NCBI RefSeq assembly: GCF_016734815.1
Contig: NZ_JAERQF010000029.1
Location: forward strand, 1-64,000
DNA from: Hymenobacter rubidus
Lineage (GTDB): Bacteria; Bacteroidota; Bacteroidia; Cytophagales; Hymenobacteraceae
Direction of reading: 5' to 3'
DNA: 64,000 bases
Shown here: piece by piece, positions 43,101-54,614 of the stretch
How the letters are laid out: each line of letters starts with the position of its first letter
Numbering within the stretch: position 1 is the stretch's first letter
Made by a program: the position numbers and the translations under genes
The notes under the pieces: generated by a model
What the model saw: the letters and a program-made list of their open reading frames with translations, nothing else
What the model was told of the DNA's origin: nothing
Database searches by the model: none

Positions 43101-44482
43101 ATAGCCTTGCCCTCGATGAGGCGTGGCTGAAACGCCTGGATACCCAGACGGTGCAGCGTAGGAGCCCGGTTGAGGAGCACTGGGTGGCCTTTCAGCACGT
43201 TTTCCAAGATGTCCCAAACAACGGCGTCCTTGCGGTCCACAATCTTCTTGGCCGATTTCACCGTCTTCACAATACCGCGCTCGATGAGCTTGCGGATGAT
43301 GAACGGCTTGAACAGCTCGGCTGCCATGTTCTTGGGCAGGCCGCACTCGTGCAGTTTCAGCTCAGGACCAACGACGATTACCGAACGACCCGAATAGTCG
43401 ACACGCTTGCCGAGCAGGTTCTGACGGAAGCGGCCCTGCTTGCCTTTCAGCATATCGGACAGCGACTTCAGGGCGCGGTTGCCTTCGGCGCGCACGGCGT
43501 TCACCTTACGCGAGTTGTCGAACAGCGAGTCAACGGCTTCCTGCAGCATGCGCTTCTCGTTCCGCAAAATCACTTCGGGCGCTTTGATTTCAATCAGGCG
43601 CTTGAGTCGGTTGTTGCGGATGATAACGCGACGGTACAGGTCGTTCAAGTCGGAAGTGGCGAAACGGCCACCGTCCAACGGCACGAGGGGACGCAATTCC
43701 GGGGGAATCACGGGCACCATGCGGATTACCATCCATTCGGGCTTGTTCTCGATGCGGGTAGCGGCGTCGCGGAAAGCTTCCACTACGCGCAGACGCTTTA
43801 GGGCTTCAGCCTTACGCTGCTGCGAGGTTTCGTGGGCAGCGGAGTCACGCAGCGAGTAGCTCAACTCGTCCAGGTTGATGCGCTCCAGCAGCATGTGCAG
43901 GGCATCGGCACCCATGCGGGCGATGAACTTGTTGGGGTCCTCGTTGGGCAGCATCTGGTTCTCCCGGGGGAGCTTGTCGATGATGTCCAGGTATTCATCC
44001 TCGGTAAGAAAGTCGAGCACTTGCACGCCTTCTTCAGCCAGCGAACCGGGCTGAACAACGACGTACCGCTCGTAATAGATAATCTGGTCGAGCTTCTTGG
44101 TGGGCAGGCCCAGCAGGTAGCCGATTTTGTTGGGGAGCGACTTGAAGTACCAGATGTGGGCAACGGGCACCACCAGCTCGATGTGGCCCATGCGCTCACG
44201 ACGCACCTTCTTCTCGGTCACCTCCACGCCGCAACGGTCGCAGATGATGCCCTTGTAGCGAATGCGCTTGTATTTACCGCAGTGGCATTCCCAGTCCTTC
44301 ACCGGACCGAAAATCCGCTCGCAGAACAAGCCACCCATTTCGGGCTTGTACGTGCGGTAGTTGATGGTTTCAGGCTTCACCACTTCGCCGGTGCTGCGCT
44401 CCAGAATTGCTTCGGGCGAGGCCAGCGAGATGGTGACTTTGGAGAAGTCCTGAACTACTTTCTTGTTTTTTGCGAAAGCCAT
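40130..44482 (-). CDS. rpoC: DNA-directed RNA polymerase subunit beta'
   Basis: The 1450-residue product has the N-terminal zinc ribbon (WECHCGKYKRIRYKGIICDRCG), the catalytic NADFDGDQMAVH (~residues 472-483) whose three Asp bind the active-site Mg, the trigger loop/bridge region, and the second zinc site (TCESKRGICAKCYGRNLASG). The C-terminal tail is Ala-rich and basic. It is the largest polymerase subunit. It follows rpoB after an unusually long ~390-nt gap that includes a terminator-like hairpin, so the beta/beta' balance may depend on read-through or an internal start. Confidence 0.98.
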   Translation of the reverse strand: MAFAKNKKVVQDFSKVTISLASPEAILERSTGEVVKPETINYRTYKPEMGGLFCERIFGPVKDWECHCGKYKRIRYKGIICDRCGVEVTEKKVRRERMGHIELVVPVAHIWYFKSLPNKIGYLLGLPTKKLDQIIYYERYVVVQPGSLAEEGVQVLDFLTEDEYLDIIDKLPRENQMLPNEDPNKFIARMGADALHMLLERINLDELSYSLRDSAAHETSQQRKAEALKRLRVVEAFRDAATRIENKPEWMVIRMVPVIPPELRPLVPLDGGRFATSDLNDLYRRVIIRNNRLKRLIEIKAPEVILRNEKRMLQEAVDSLFDNSRKVNAVRAEGNRALKSLSDMLKGKQGRFRQNLLGKRVDYSGRSVIVVGPELKLHECGLPKNMAAELFKPFIIRKLIERGIVKTVKSAKKIVDRKDAVVWDILENVLKGHPVLLNRAPTLHRLGIQAFQPRLIEGKAIQLHPLVCTAFNADFDGDQMAVHVPLGPAAILEASMLMLASHNILNPANGAPIAVPSQDMVLGLYYVTKGKRSTENETIQGEGRVFYSDEEVVIAINEGQLSKHAYIKVRTKVRDENDDLVTKVVETVAGRVLFNQLVPEEVGFVDELLTKKKLQQIISLVFKRTGMARTAQFLDDIKTLGFQSAYKGGLSMGLGDINIPKEKDELVLQAQNDVKAVTQNYQMGLITDNERYNQVIDIWTRINNQITETLMGRLEKENQGFNSIYMMMHSGARGSREQIRQLGGMRGLMAKPQKSLQGSIGEIIENPILSNFKEGLDVIEYFISTHGARKGLADTALKTADAGYLTRRLVDVSQDVIVNEQDCGTLRGIETFALKDNEDIVEPLSERILGRVTVHDIVDPNTNEVLLASGSEIKEDTTRRIDIAGIESVEIRSVLTCESKRGICAKCYGRNLASGRMVQRGEAVGVIAAQSIGEPGTQLTLRTFHVGGTASNIAVESSIKAKFAGVVEFEDVRTVATTTPEGVKGAVVMGRSGEIRIVEKGTGRVFTTNHVPYGSFMLVEEGQEVEKGTELNTWDPYNAVILAEFDGTVVFDAITEGITYREESDEQTGHREKVIIESKAKDQNPSIIVRPGKKGDVEGQKAYSIPVGSHLNVENNDKISAGHILAKIPRSVGKTRDITGGLPRVTELFEARNPSNPAVVSEIDGVVTYGTVKRGNREIFVESKDGVKKKYMVPLSKHILVQDNDFIRAGMPLSDGAITPSDILSIQGPGAVQEYLVNEIQEVYRLQGVKINDKHIEVVVRQMMQKVVILDAGDTSFLENQVIDKIIFMAENDMIIDMKVVTEAGDSTNLKPGQIVTARRLRDENSSLKRRDLALVQVRDAQPAVSRPTLQGITQASLGTASFISAASFQETTKVLSEAAIRGKADQLLGLKENVIVGHLIPAGTGLREYTRQVVGSKEEMEAAQAAQAAEAAVPAKRPSRAGKREVSAE

Positions 44483-44580
44483 TTGATTGGGGTTAAGCTA
44501 GTAGCTGTTGGCTTTGAGCTGCCTGATTCTTCGCCGTTCGCCAGAAGGGCGCAAGAGAATCAAAACAGTTTGACACTTCA

Positions 44581-44625
44581 AAAAGTGCCTTTGCTTAACA
44601 GATAGGTATGTCGGGCAAAGGCACT
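44581..44625 (-). terminator. Terminator-like hairpin between rpoB and rpoC
   Basis: Perfect 11-bp arms (AGTGCCTTTGC at 44584-44594, complement at 44615-44625) enclosing 20 nt, followed on the minus strand by TTTTTG. It lies ~100 nt before the rpoC ATG. No TAnnTTTG box was found between the hairpin and rpoC. Confidence 0.7.
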
Positions 44626-44872
44626 CTTAAAAGGTCGAAAAATTAAAACTGCTGACAGGACGGAATGATAAGAAGGCCTTCGATTAAGATTCGCTGGGGG
44701 TTTTAATGCTGCACTGACCATATCTCGGAACAGCCCCCGCTCCTCTTTCACCGAAGCGTTTTCTCACCTTTCGTTACCAGAGTCGCTCAATCAGCGCCTC
44801 CTGTTGCCTGCCGGCAGGCAAACCGCGAGTTGCGGCCGAGACTTGCGCCCCGGCCGCAACCGCAGCAATTCA
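44626..44872 (-). other. rpoB-rpoC spacer
   Basis: No gene is visible in this spacer. Next to the rpoB stop it has a 10-bp hairpin (GTTGCGGCCG ... CGGCCGCAAC) and the palindrome TGCCTGCCGGCAGGCA near 44810-44822. The remainder shows no promoter or tRNA that I can recognise. Confidence 0.5.
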
Positions 44873-48772
<3,900 letters not shown>

Positions 48773-48937
48773 TGCGATGGGGATTAAAAGATGGACACAG
48801 AAGCGTAATAAGGGAGGCCGGGGTGGCGGCCCGTCAGCGGTGCGGTACACTCCCTAACCACCTCTGCAACAAGATGGTTAGCTGACATAGCAAAAGCGCG
48901 AACCGGGTAGCTCGCGCGGTTGACACGCTACAAACAG

Positions 48938-48965
48938 GAAAAGACCTGGCTAAGTTGCCAGGTCT
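48938..48965 (-). terminator. Attenuator-like hairpin between rplL and rpoB
   Basis: Perfect 9-bp arms (AGACCTGGC at 48942-48950, complement at 48957-48965), six-base loop, TTTTCC on the minus strand. It lies 45 nt after rplL. E. coli has a partial terminator at the same junction, setting the ratio of ribosomal protein to polymerase synthesis; an equivalent role is plausible here. Confidence 0.75.
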
Positions 48966-49009
48966 AATCCTTATTCGAAGCGGGTCCGGAGATGCTTCAG
49001 GAGCAGAAA

Positions 49010-49387
49010 CTACTTAACTTCTACTTCAGCACCGGCTTCCTCGAGCTGCTTTTTCAGCGACTCAGCCTCGTCTTTGGTTACGCCTTCTTTCAGGGGCTTA
49101 GGAGCACCGTCAACCAGTTCTTTGGCTTCTTTCAGGCCCAGACCGGTCAGGTCTTTCACCAGCTTCACCACAGCCAGTTTCTGGCCGCCGGCAGCCTTCA
49201 GGATAACGTCGAACGACGTCTTTTCCTCGGGAGCCTCTTCAGTTGCAGCGGGGCCAGCAGGACCAGCAACTACTGCAGCAGCAGCAGGCTCGATGCCGTA
49301 CTCGTCCTTCAGGATGCCTGCCAATTCGTTTACTTCTTTCACCGTCAGGTTTACGAGCTGCTCAGCGAATGCTTTCAAATCTGCCAT
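49010..49387 (-). CDS. rplL: 50S ribosomal protein L7/L12
   Basis: The 125-residue acidic protein has the N-terminal dimerisation helix (LKAFAEQLVNLTVKEVNELA), an Ala-rich hinge (~residues 35-55) and the C-terminal factor-binding domain (KTSFDVILKAAGGQKLAVVK; GLGLKEAKELVDGAPKPLKEG). Several copies form the ribosomal stalk that recruits translational GTPases. It follows rplJ by 63 nt. Confidence 0.98.
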   Translation of the reverse strand: MADLKAFAEQLVNLTVKEVNELAGILKDEYGIEPAAAAVVAGPAGPAATEEAPEEKTSFDVILKAAGGQKLAVVKLVKDLTGLGLKEAKELVDGAPKPLKEGVTKDEAESLKKQLEEAGAEVEVK

Positions 49388-49450
49388 TTCTGTAGATTGT
49401 TAAAAAAAAGTGTTGTTGAAAATTTGATTGGAGTGCGAAAAAGCAGCGGG

Positions 49451-49999
49451 CTACGCGGCCTCTTTTTCGCTGAGGGTTTTGAGGATACCGGCCAGTTTGT
49501 TGCCACCACTCGACAGAGCAGAGATAACATTCTTGGCGGGCGACTGGAGCAGGCCGATGAGTTCACCGAGCAGTTCCTGCTTGCCTTTGATGGTGGTCAG
49601 GCCTTCGAGCTGGTTCGAGCCGATGTAGATGCTGGCATCAACATAAGCGCCTTTCAGCACGGGCTTGGGCTCAACACCGCGGGGGTACGCCTGGGCCTTA
49701 TAGAAGTCACGCAGCATCTTGGCAGGAGCCGAGCCGCTCTCCGTGGAGAACAACACGCCCGACTGGCCTTTCAGCGCGGCATCCATTTCCGACGTGTCGT
49801 GGCCGAGCGTATCCAAAGCCTTACGAATGAAGGTGTTTTTGTACACCTTGTATTCCAGGCCGCGGTTGAACGCCAGACGACGGAAGTCGTTGATTTTCGC
49901 TACCGACATCACCGAAGCATCGACGATGTAGAACGAGTTGTGCGATTGCATTTTTCCGCTCAACTCATCCACGAGGGCTTGTTTTTCTTCCCGAGTCAT
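49451..49999 (-). CDS. rplJ: 50S ribosomal protein L10
   Basis: The 182-residue product (MTREEKQALVDELSGKMQSH; YIVDASVMSVAKINDFRRLA; YKVYKNTFIRKAL) is canonical L10, the base of the L7/L12 stalk. In E. coli L10 with L7/L12 represses its own mRNA. It lies 15 nt after rplA and before rplL. Confidence 0.98.
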   Translation of the reverse strand: MTREEKQALVDELSGKMQSHNSFYIVDASVMSVAKINDFRRLAFNRGLEYKVYKNTFIRKALDTLGHDTSEMDAALKGQSGVLFSTESGSAPAKMLRDFYKAQAYPRGVEPKPVLKGAYVDASIYIGSNQLEGLTTIKGKQELLGELIGLLQSPAKNVISALSSGGNKLAGILKTLSEKEAA

Positions 50000-50014
50000 G
50001 TTTGGTTGGTTTAA

Positions 50015-50713
50015 TTAGCTAGCGGAATTTACTTGGCTGTCAACCGGAACGGCGGGCGACATCGTGCTCGAGAGCGTGATGCTCTTGATGTAGGTGCCTT
50101 TCGAAGACGAAGGCTTCAGGCGACCCAACGTCTGGATTACCTCCAAGGCGTTTTCGGCCAGCATCTTCGGGTCGAACGATACTTTACCAACCGAGCAGTG
50201 AATGATACCGGTTTTATCAACTTTAAAGTCGATTTTACCAGCTTTCACTTCCTGCACAGCCTTGGCTACGTCGGTCGTTACGGTGCCCGACTTCGGGTTC
50301 GGCATCAGACCACGGGGACCGAGCACACGGCCCAGGCGACCTACCTTAGCCATTACGGCGGGCATGGTGATGATTACGTCGATGTCGGTCCAGCCTTTCT
50401 CGATTTTCGAGATATAGTCGTCCAGCCCCACGAAGTCGGCGCCGGCGGCCAGAGCTTCGGCCTCCTTGTCAGGAGTCACGAGTGCCAGAACGCGAACGGT
50501 TTTGCCGGTGCCGTGGGGCAGGGTGGCCACGCCACGAACCATCTGGTCCGCTTTGCGAGGGTCCACGCCGAGGCGAACGTCAATATCTACCGAAGCATCG
50601 AATTTGGTGTAGGTAATGTCCTTCACCACGATTGCGGCTTCCACGAGGCTGCGCACTTGCGTCAGGTCGTGTTTGGCAAGGGCTTCCTTGCGCTTTTTGC
50701 TTACTTGTGCCAT
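50015..50713 (-). CDS. rplA: 50S ribosomal protein L1
   Basis: The 232-residue product has VDIDVRLGVDPRKADQMVRG, LPHGTGKTVRVLALVTPDKE and GRLGRVLGPRGLMPNPKSGT, the L1 signatures. L1 forms the mobile stalk that moves deacylated tRNA out of the E site, and in E. coli it represses the rplKA mRNA. It lies 20 nt downstream of rplK. Confidence 0.98.
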   Translation of the reverse strand: MAQVSKKRKEALAKHDLTQVRSLVEAAIVVKDITYTKFDASVDIDVRLGVDPRKADQMVRGVATLPHGTGKTVRVLALVTPDKEAEALAAGADFVGLDDYISKIEKGWTDIDVIITMPAVMAKVGRLGRVLGPRGLMPNPKSGTVTTDVAKAVQEVKAGKIDFKVDKTGIIHCSVGKVSFDPKMLAENALEVIQTLGRLKPSSSKGTYIKSITLSSTMSPAVPVDSQVNSAS

Positions 50714-50733
50714 CTGTTCTTTTCTCCGTTTAA

Positions 50734-51177
50734 TTATTCAGCAAAAGGAGAATCGCCCTTGATGGTAATGCCCATGCTGCGAGCCGTACCGGCTACCTGC
50801 TTCATGGCGGCTTCCACTTGGAAAGCGTTCAAGTCGGGCATTTTCGTTTCGGCAATGGTGCGCACTTGGTCCCATGTCACGGAGCCCACTTTGTTACGGT
50901 TCGGCTCTTTCGAACCGCTCTGCAACTTGGCAGCTTCCATGAGCAGCACCGGAGCCGGTGCCGTCTTCACCACGAAGTCGAACGACTTGTCGGTGTACAT
51001 GGTGATGAGTACAGGACAAACTTGGCCGGCTTTATCTTGGGTGCGCGCATTGAACTGCTTGCAAAACTCCATGATGTTCAAGCCTTTGCTACCAAGTGCA
51101 GGTCCTACCGGCGGCGAAGGGTTCGCGGCGCCTCCCTTTATCTGCAGACGCAGATAACCTCTGATTTCTTTGGCCAT
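50734..51177 (-). CDS. rplK: 50S ribosomal protein L11
   Basis: The 147-residue product (RLQIKGGAANPSPPVGPALG; GLNIMEFCKQFNARTQDKAG; VEAAMKQVAGTARSMGITIK) is canonical L11, part of the GTPase-associated centre and needed for RelA activation and thiopeptide binding in other bacteria. The gap upstream to nusG (228 nt) is large and carries a palindromic element. Confidence 0.98.
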   Translation of the reverse strand: MAKEIRGYLRLQIKGGAANPSPPVGPALGSKGLNIMEFCKQFNARTQDKAGQVCPVLITMYTDKSFDFVVKTAPAPVLLMEAAKLQSGSKEPNRNKVGSVTWDQVRTIAETKMPDLNAFQVEAAMKQVAGTARSMGITIKGDSPFAE

Positions 51178-51303
51178 TTGATTGGTTTGGCTGTGGCTCC
51201 TGCGTCGTAACTCGCGCTTGCCTCAGTTTAGTAAACTCCTGTTTGGAAGCCCCGCCGACCCGGAGCAATTAGCCGGCGTGGTGTTTTTTTATATGAATCA
51301 GTT

Positions 51304-51406
51304 AGAACATCATGCTGAGCGAAGCCGAAGCATCTCGCGTGTGTTACTAACTAAATCGTCAGACGATGCGAGCGAGATGCCTCGGCTTCGCTCGGCATGA
51401 CGTTCT
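51304..51406. repeat. Dispersed palindromic element between nusG and rplK
   Basis: Left arm ~51304-51341 (AGAACATCATGCTGAGCGAA...) and right arm ~51368-51406 are complementary with a few mismatches around a ~26-nt loop. It is the same family as 29196-29304. The right arm's last bases overlap the nusG stop codon at 51405-51407. Confidence 0.85.
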
Positions 51407-51971
51407 ATACCTCTTTTTCAACTTGGGTGTAGCTGAGTTCTACCGGCTGCGAACGGCCGAAAATCTTCACAACTACGTTAAGCTTCTTACGCTCTTCAAA
51501 CACCTCATCCACGTTGCCGGAGAAGCCGTTGAAGGGGCCGTCCACCACTTTCACAAGTTCGCCCACTACGTAGGGCTTGTCGAGAGTAGCGTCGGCTTGC
51601 TGCTCGGCTTCATCCACGATGCCGAGGATGCGATTGACTTCCGAAATGTGCAGCGGAACAGGTTTGTTGTTCGTTGCGTCCTTCTTGTCTTTGTCGCCGA
51701 GGAAACCAATCACGCCGGGCGTACTGGTGATGATGTGGTCCACCTCACCGTGGCCGAGGTCGGCGTGGATGATGATGTAGCCGGGGTAGAGGTTCCGCTC
51801 GCGGACGCGCTTCTTGCCGTTGCGCATCTCAAACACCTTCTCTACCGGTATCAGTACCTGCGGAACAAGCTCGGTCAGGTTGTGCCGACCGAGCTCCGTT
51901 TCGAGGTAATTCTTGGCTTTCTTTTCCTGGCCGCTCACGGAGCGCACCACGTACCATTTCAATTCGCCCAT
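51405..51971 (-). CDS. nusG: Transcription termination/antitermination protein NusG
   Basis: The 188-residue product has the NGN domain (ELKWYVVRSVSGQEKKAKNY; RKRVRERNLYPGYIIIHADL-type strand) and the C-terminal KOW (YVVGELVKVVDGPFNGFSGN; VDEVFEERKKLNVVVKIFGR). NusG binds the polymerase clamp, aids elongation and links to Rho or S10. It is 12 nt after secE. The stop codon is embedded in the end of a palindromic repeat, which forms the 3' flank. Confidence 0.97.
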   Translation of the reverse strand: MGELKWYVVRSVSGQEKKAKNYLETELGRHNLTELVPQVLIPVEKVFEMRNGKKRVRERNLYPGYIIIHADLGHGEVDHIITSTPGVIGFLGDKDKKDATNNKPVPLHISEVNRILGIVDEAEQQADATLDKPYVVGELVKVVDGPFNGFSGNVDEVFEERKKLNVVVKIFGRSQPVELSYTQVEKEV

Positions 51972-51983
51972 CTTGATTGCTGA

Positions 51984-52178
51984 CTAGCGAAACGAGTTAT
52001 AAAACGCTTTAAGTACCGACTCAAAGCTGACATCCATGACGCCCACGACGATGGCAAACACGAGCGAACCAATCAGCACCAGGCCGGCGCTTTTTTGCAG
52101 TTCCGTCGTCGAGGGCCACGTTACGTTGTAGCGCATCTCTTCGATGGTGGTGCGGAAATAATTGCTCAGTTTGTCCAT
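51984..52178 (-). CDS. secE: Preprotein translocase subunit SecE
   Basis: The 64-residue product (MDKLSNYFRTTIEEMRYNVT; WPSTTELQKSAGLVLIGSLV) has the amphipathic helix and single transmembrane helix of short SecE. It clamps SecY in the translocon. It lies between tRNA-Trp and nusG, the usual Bacteroidota order. Confidence 0.96.
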   Translation of the reverse strand: MDKLSNYFRTTIEEMRYNVTWPSTTELQKSAGLVLIGSLVFAIVVGVMDVSFESVLKAFYNSFR

Positions 52179-52240
52179 TGTGATGGGAAAAACAGCGTTG
52201 CCGCTGAAATAACATGGAGCGGACCAACTGGCCCAAATTG

Positions 52241-52311
52241 CACGAGTGGAGAGATTCGAACTCCCATCAAAGGTTTTGGAGACCTCTATTCTACCCTTGA
52301 ACTACACTCGT
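52241..52311 (-). tRNA. tRNA-Trp (anticodon CCA)
   Basis: Seven-base acceptor stem (ACGAGTG / CACTCGT), D-stem GTTC/GAAT, anticodon stem GAGGT/ACCTT with loop CTCCAAA (anticodon at 52277-52279), T-stem GGGAG/CTCTC and discriminator G. CCA is not encoded. It is co-transcribed with secE-nusG, a common arrangement. Confidence 0.96.
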
Positions 52312-52352
52312 TTATTGACATTCCCGAAAAGCGCATTTCGCTAAAGGGAGTG

Positions 52353-52383
52353 CAAAGGTAAGAGAAACAGAAGAGAAAACAAA
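52353..52383 (-). promoter_or_regulatory. Promoter of the tRNA-Trp-secE-nusG-rpl-rpo operon
   Basis: TTTG (52380-52383), 19-nt spacer, TACCTTTG (52353-52360) on the minus strand: an excellent consensus match. It is followed by CACTCCCTTTAGCGAAA, shared in part with the rplC and tRNA-Tyr promoters. Confidence 0.85.
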
Positions 52384-52404
52384 TACTTGCTTCTGTTTCA
52401 GCGT

Positions 52405-52438
52405 AAAAAAGCCGCTCCCGAAGGTTCGAGAGCGGCTT
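52405..52438 (-). terminator. Terminator of the HicBA pair
   Basis: 9-bp arms (AAGCCGCTC at 52409-52417, complement at 52430-52438) and T6 on the minus strand, 40 nt after the hicA stop. It lies just upstream of the tRNA-Trp operon promoter. Confidence 0.85.
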
Positions 52439-52478
52439 GATTTATTTTGAGCCTTGCTAACTCCTGATAAACGAAGTG

Positions 52479-52718
52479 TTATTTCCAGATGGCTGCAAGT
52501 TTCCTTTCAATCTCTTTGATATCATCTACATCAGGAGACGCAATTCCCAGCGCTCGGCAATATTGCACGATTGTGTTGGATGGTATATCAGTCGTTCTAG
52601 TGCCTATGTTAGCAGTTTCACCAGTTTCACGATTCCGATAAATCGTGAATATTCGATGTTTTTGCTCTTCAAAACACTCACGATACTCGAGGTACGCTAA
52701 GAATCGGTCCAGCTTCAT
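52479..52718 (-). CDS. HicA-like mRNA interferase toxin
   Basis: The 79-residue product fits the small dsRBD-like HicA fold: a helix, then EEQKHRIFTIYRNRETGETA, in which His21 matches the catalytic His of HicA (GSHxxF), then DIPSNTIVQYCRALGI, matching the P-x-x-T-L-x-x-I-L-K-x-x-G-I helix. HicA toxins cut mRNA. The Gly and Ser before the usual His are replaced by Gln-Lys, so the toxin may be a divergent or weakened form. It follows its antitoxin gene by 9 nt, and the DNA is AT-richer than the neighbours. Confidence 0.6.
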   Translation of the reverse strand: MKLDRFLAYLEYRECFEEQKHRIFTIYRNRETGETANIGTRTTDIPSNTIVQYCRALGIASPDVDDIKEIERKLAAIWK

Positions 52719-52727
52719 TATCCTATA

Positions 52728-53009
52728 TTAAGCGTGTGCATGTTCTGCCTCAATAATCTCATAGGGCAGATTAGCCATACGCTTTAAGGATGGAGCAGGC
52801 TGGTGTGTCTGCGCCATTAACAATGCAAGAGCTTCATCACGTTTGTATTCCAGCATATAACCGGTAATCTCTTCGAGGTCTTCCATTACTTCCTTCACAG
52901 AGTTGCCATGGGTCATGATACCCTTAATTTCTTTAATATATCCCATGAAGATTCCGGGACTCTCAGTGGCTTCGATAACAGCCGTCAGTTTTAGCACTTG
53001 GTCAGACAT
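52728..53009 (-). CDS. HicB-like antitoxin
   Basis: The 93-residue product starts with the partial RNase-H-like HicB fold (LKLTAVIEATESPGIFMGYI; KEIKGIMTHGNSVKEVMEDL), with G-x-x-T-x-G-x-S/T-x-x-E-V as in HicB. The C-terminal part is short and shows no clear HTH or ribbon-helix-helix. It is the first gene of the pair (antitoxin before toxin, the reverse of the most common hicAB order). A 17-bp perfect palindrome overlaps its promoter and is a likely operator. Confidence 0.65.
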   Translation of the reverse strand: MSDQVLKLTAVIEATESPGIFMGYIKEIKGIMTHGNSVKEVMEDLEEITGYMLEYKRDEALALLMAQTHQPAPSLKRMANLPYEIIEAEHAHA

Positions 53010-53040
53010 GATGAAAGGCGATGAGATGAGGGAGTGTGGA

Positions 53041-53060
53041 CAAATCTATAAGATTTGCAT
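53041..53060 (-). promoter_or_regulatory. hicB promoter with overlapping palindromic operator
   Basis: CAAATCT-ATA-AGATTTG (53041-53057) is a perfect 7-bp inverted repeat with a 3-bp centre. Read on the minus strand its end is TAGATTTG, a -7 consensus box; CTTG lies 20 nt upstream. A repressor bound here would block transcription, fitting autoregulation by the antitoxin. Confidence 0.6.
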
Positions 53061-53106
53061 TGCAAACGCAAGCGACGAGCAAGTTGTTTCTAATCTGTAT
53101 GACATA

Positions 53107-53142
53107 ATAAAAAAAACGCCCCCGATTGCTCGGGGGCGTTTT
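53107..53142 (-). terminator. Terminator after tuf
   Basis: Perfect 11-bp arms (AAAACGCCCCC at 53113-53123, complement at 53132-53142) with an eight-base loop and T8 on the minus strand, 24 nt after the tuf stop. Confidence 0.92.
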
Positions 53143-53165
53143 CACTTCTAGCGGTTAAGCTAAAA

Positions 53166-54356
53166 CTAGTCGAGAACTTCCGTTACCTGACCGGCACCTA
53201 CCGTACGGCCACCCTCACGGATAGCGAAGCGGAGGCCTTTCTCCATTGCCACCTTGTTGATGAGTTCAACGGTGATGGTGATGTTGTCGCCGGGCATTAC
53301 CATTTCAACGCCCTCGGGGAGGGAGATGATGCCGGTAACGTCGGTGGTACGCAGGTAGAACTGCGGACGGTAGTTGTTGAAGAACGGCGTGTGACGGCCA
53401 CCTTCCTCTTTCGAGAGAACGTAGACTTCAGCCTTGAACTTCTGGTGGGGGGTTACCGAGCCGGGCTTGCAGATAACCATGCCGCGACGGATGGCTTCTT
53501 TTTCAATACCGCGGAGCAGCAGACCTACGTTGTCACCAGCTTCGCCACGGTCGAGAATTTTGCGGAACATTTCCACACCCGTAACCGTCGACTTCAGGCC
53601 GGCAGCAGCGCCCATACCCAGGATGTCAACTTGCTCACCCGAGTTGATGATGCCGCGCTCAATACGACCGGTGGCCACAGTGCCACGGCCCGTAATCGAG
53701 AACACGTCCTCAACAGGCATCAGGAAGGGCAGGTCGGTCAGACGAGCGGGAATCGGAATGAACGAGTCAACCGCGTCCATCAGCTCGTTGATTTTGGGAA
53801 CCCAGTTGGCATCGCCGTTCAGGCCGCCGAGGGCCGAACCCTGGATAACCGGAATGTTGTCGCCGTCGAAGTCGTAGAACGAGAGGAGTTCGCGGATTTC
53901 CATTTCCACCAGCTCGAGGAGCTCGGGGTCATCCACCATGTCCACTTTGTTCATGAACACCACCAGCTGGGGAACACCTACCTGACGAGCGAGCAGGATG
54001 TGCTCACGGGTCTGGGGCATCGGGCCGTCGGTAGCAGCTACCACGAGGATAGCGCCGTCCATCTGGGCAGCACCCGTTACCATGTTCTTCACGTAGTCGG
54101 CGTGACCGGGGCAGTCAACGTGGGCGTAGTGACGGTTTTTGGTGGAGTACTCTACGTGAGCGGTGTTGATGGTGATACCACGCTCTTTTTCTTCGGGAGC
54201 ATTGTCAATCGAAGAGAAGTCACGCTTTTCGGCCAGGCCCTGGTTTGCCAGCACCATGGTGATAGCAGCGGTCAGGGTGGTCTTGCCGTGGTCGACGTGG
54301 CCGATGGTACCGATGTTTACGTGCGGCTTGGACCGGTCGAAATTTTCTTTAGCCAT
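53166..54356 (-). CDS. tuf: Elongation factor Tu
   Basis: The 396-residue product has the GTPase motifs GHVDHGKTTLTAAIT (G1), RGITINTAHVEY (switch I), DCPGHADYVKNM (G3), NKVDMVDDPELL (G4) and SALGGLNG (G5), then domains 2 and 3. EF-Tu delivers aminoacyl-tRNA to the ribosome. It is transcribed after a Tyr-Gly-Thr tRNA cluster, the same arrangement as E. coli tufB, and is the only tuf gene in this window. In many relatives tRNA-Trp and secE follow it closely; here a HicBA pair is inserted in between. Confidence 0.98.
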   Translation of the reverse strand: MAKENFDRSKPHVNIGTIGHVDHGKTTLTAAITMVLANQGLAEKRDFSSIDNAPEEKERGITINTAHVEYSTKNRHYAHVDCPGHADYVKNMVTGAAQMDGAILVVAATDGPMPQTREHILLARQVGVPQLVVFMNKVDMVDDPELLELVEMEIRELLSFYDFDGDNIPVIQGSALGGLNGDANWVPKINELMDAVDSFIPIPARLTDLPFLMPVEDVFSITGRGTVATGRIERGIINSGEQVDILGMGAAAGLKSTVTGVEMFRKILDRGEAGDNVGLLLRGIEKEAIRRGMVICKPGSVTPHQKFKAEVYVLSKEEGGRHTPFFNNYRPQFYLRTTDVTGIISLPEGVEMVMPGDNITITVELINKVAMEKGLRFAIREGGRTVGAGQVTEVLD

Positions 54357-54526
54357 TGTAAAGAGTAAAAAAAGAGGTGGTGAAGTGAATTTGAGGTAAA
54401 AACGGACCGTACACGAAGAAAGCGAGACTCAGCCCCTACTGTAATAGAAAACTGTGCGTCGCTTGCCTGAGAGAACCGTGCCGGCGGCCGGCTTGACGCC
54501 GACCGCTGGACTTGTGTTGTAATCTG

Positions 54527-54598
<72 letters not shown>

Positions 54599-54614
54599 TT
54601 ATTCTAAAAACGTG

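Noticed and set aside
40889..43801. 970-codon open frame opposite rpoC
   Set aside because: Antisense shadow of rpoC with unusual His/Gln/Arg composition and no recognisable motif.
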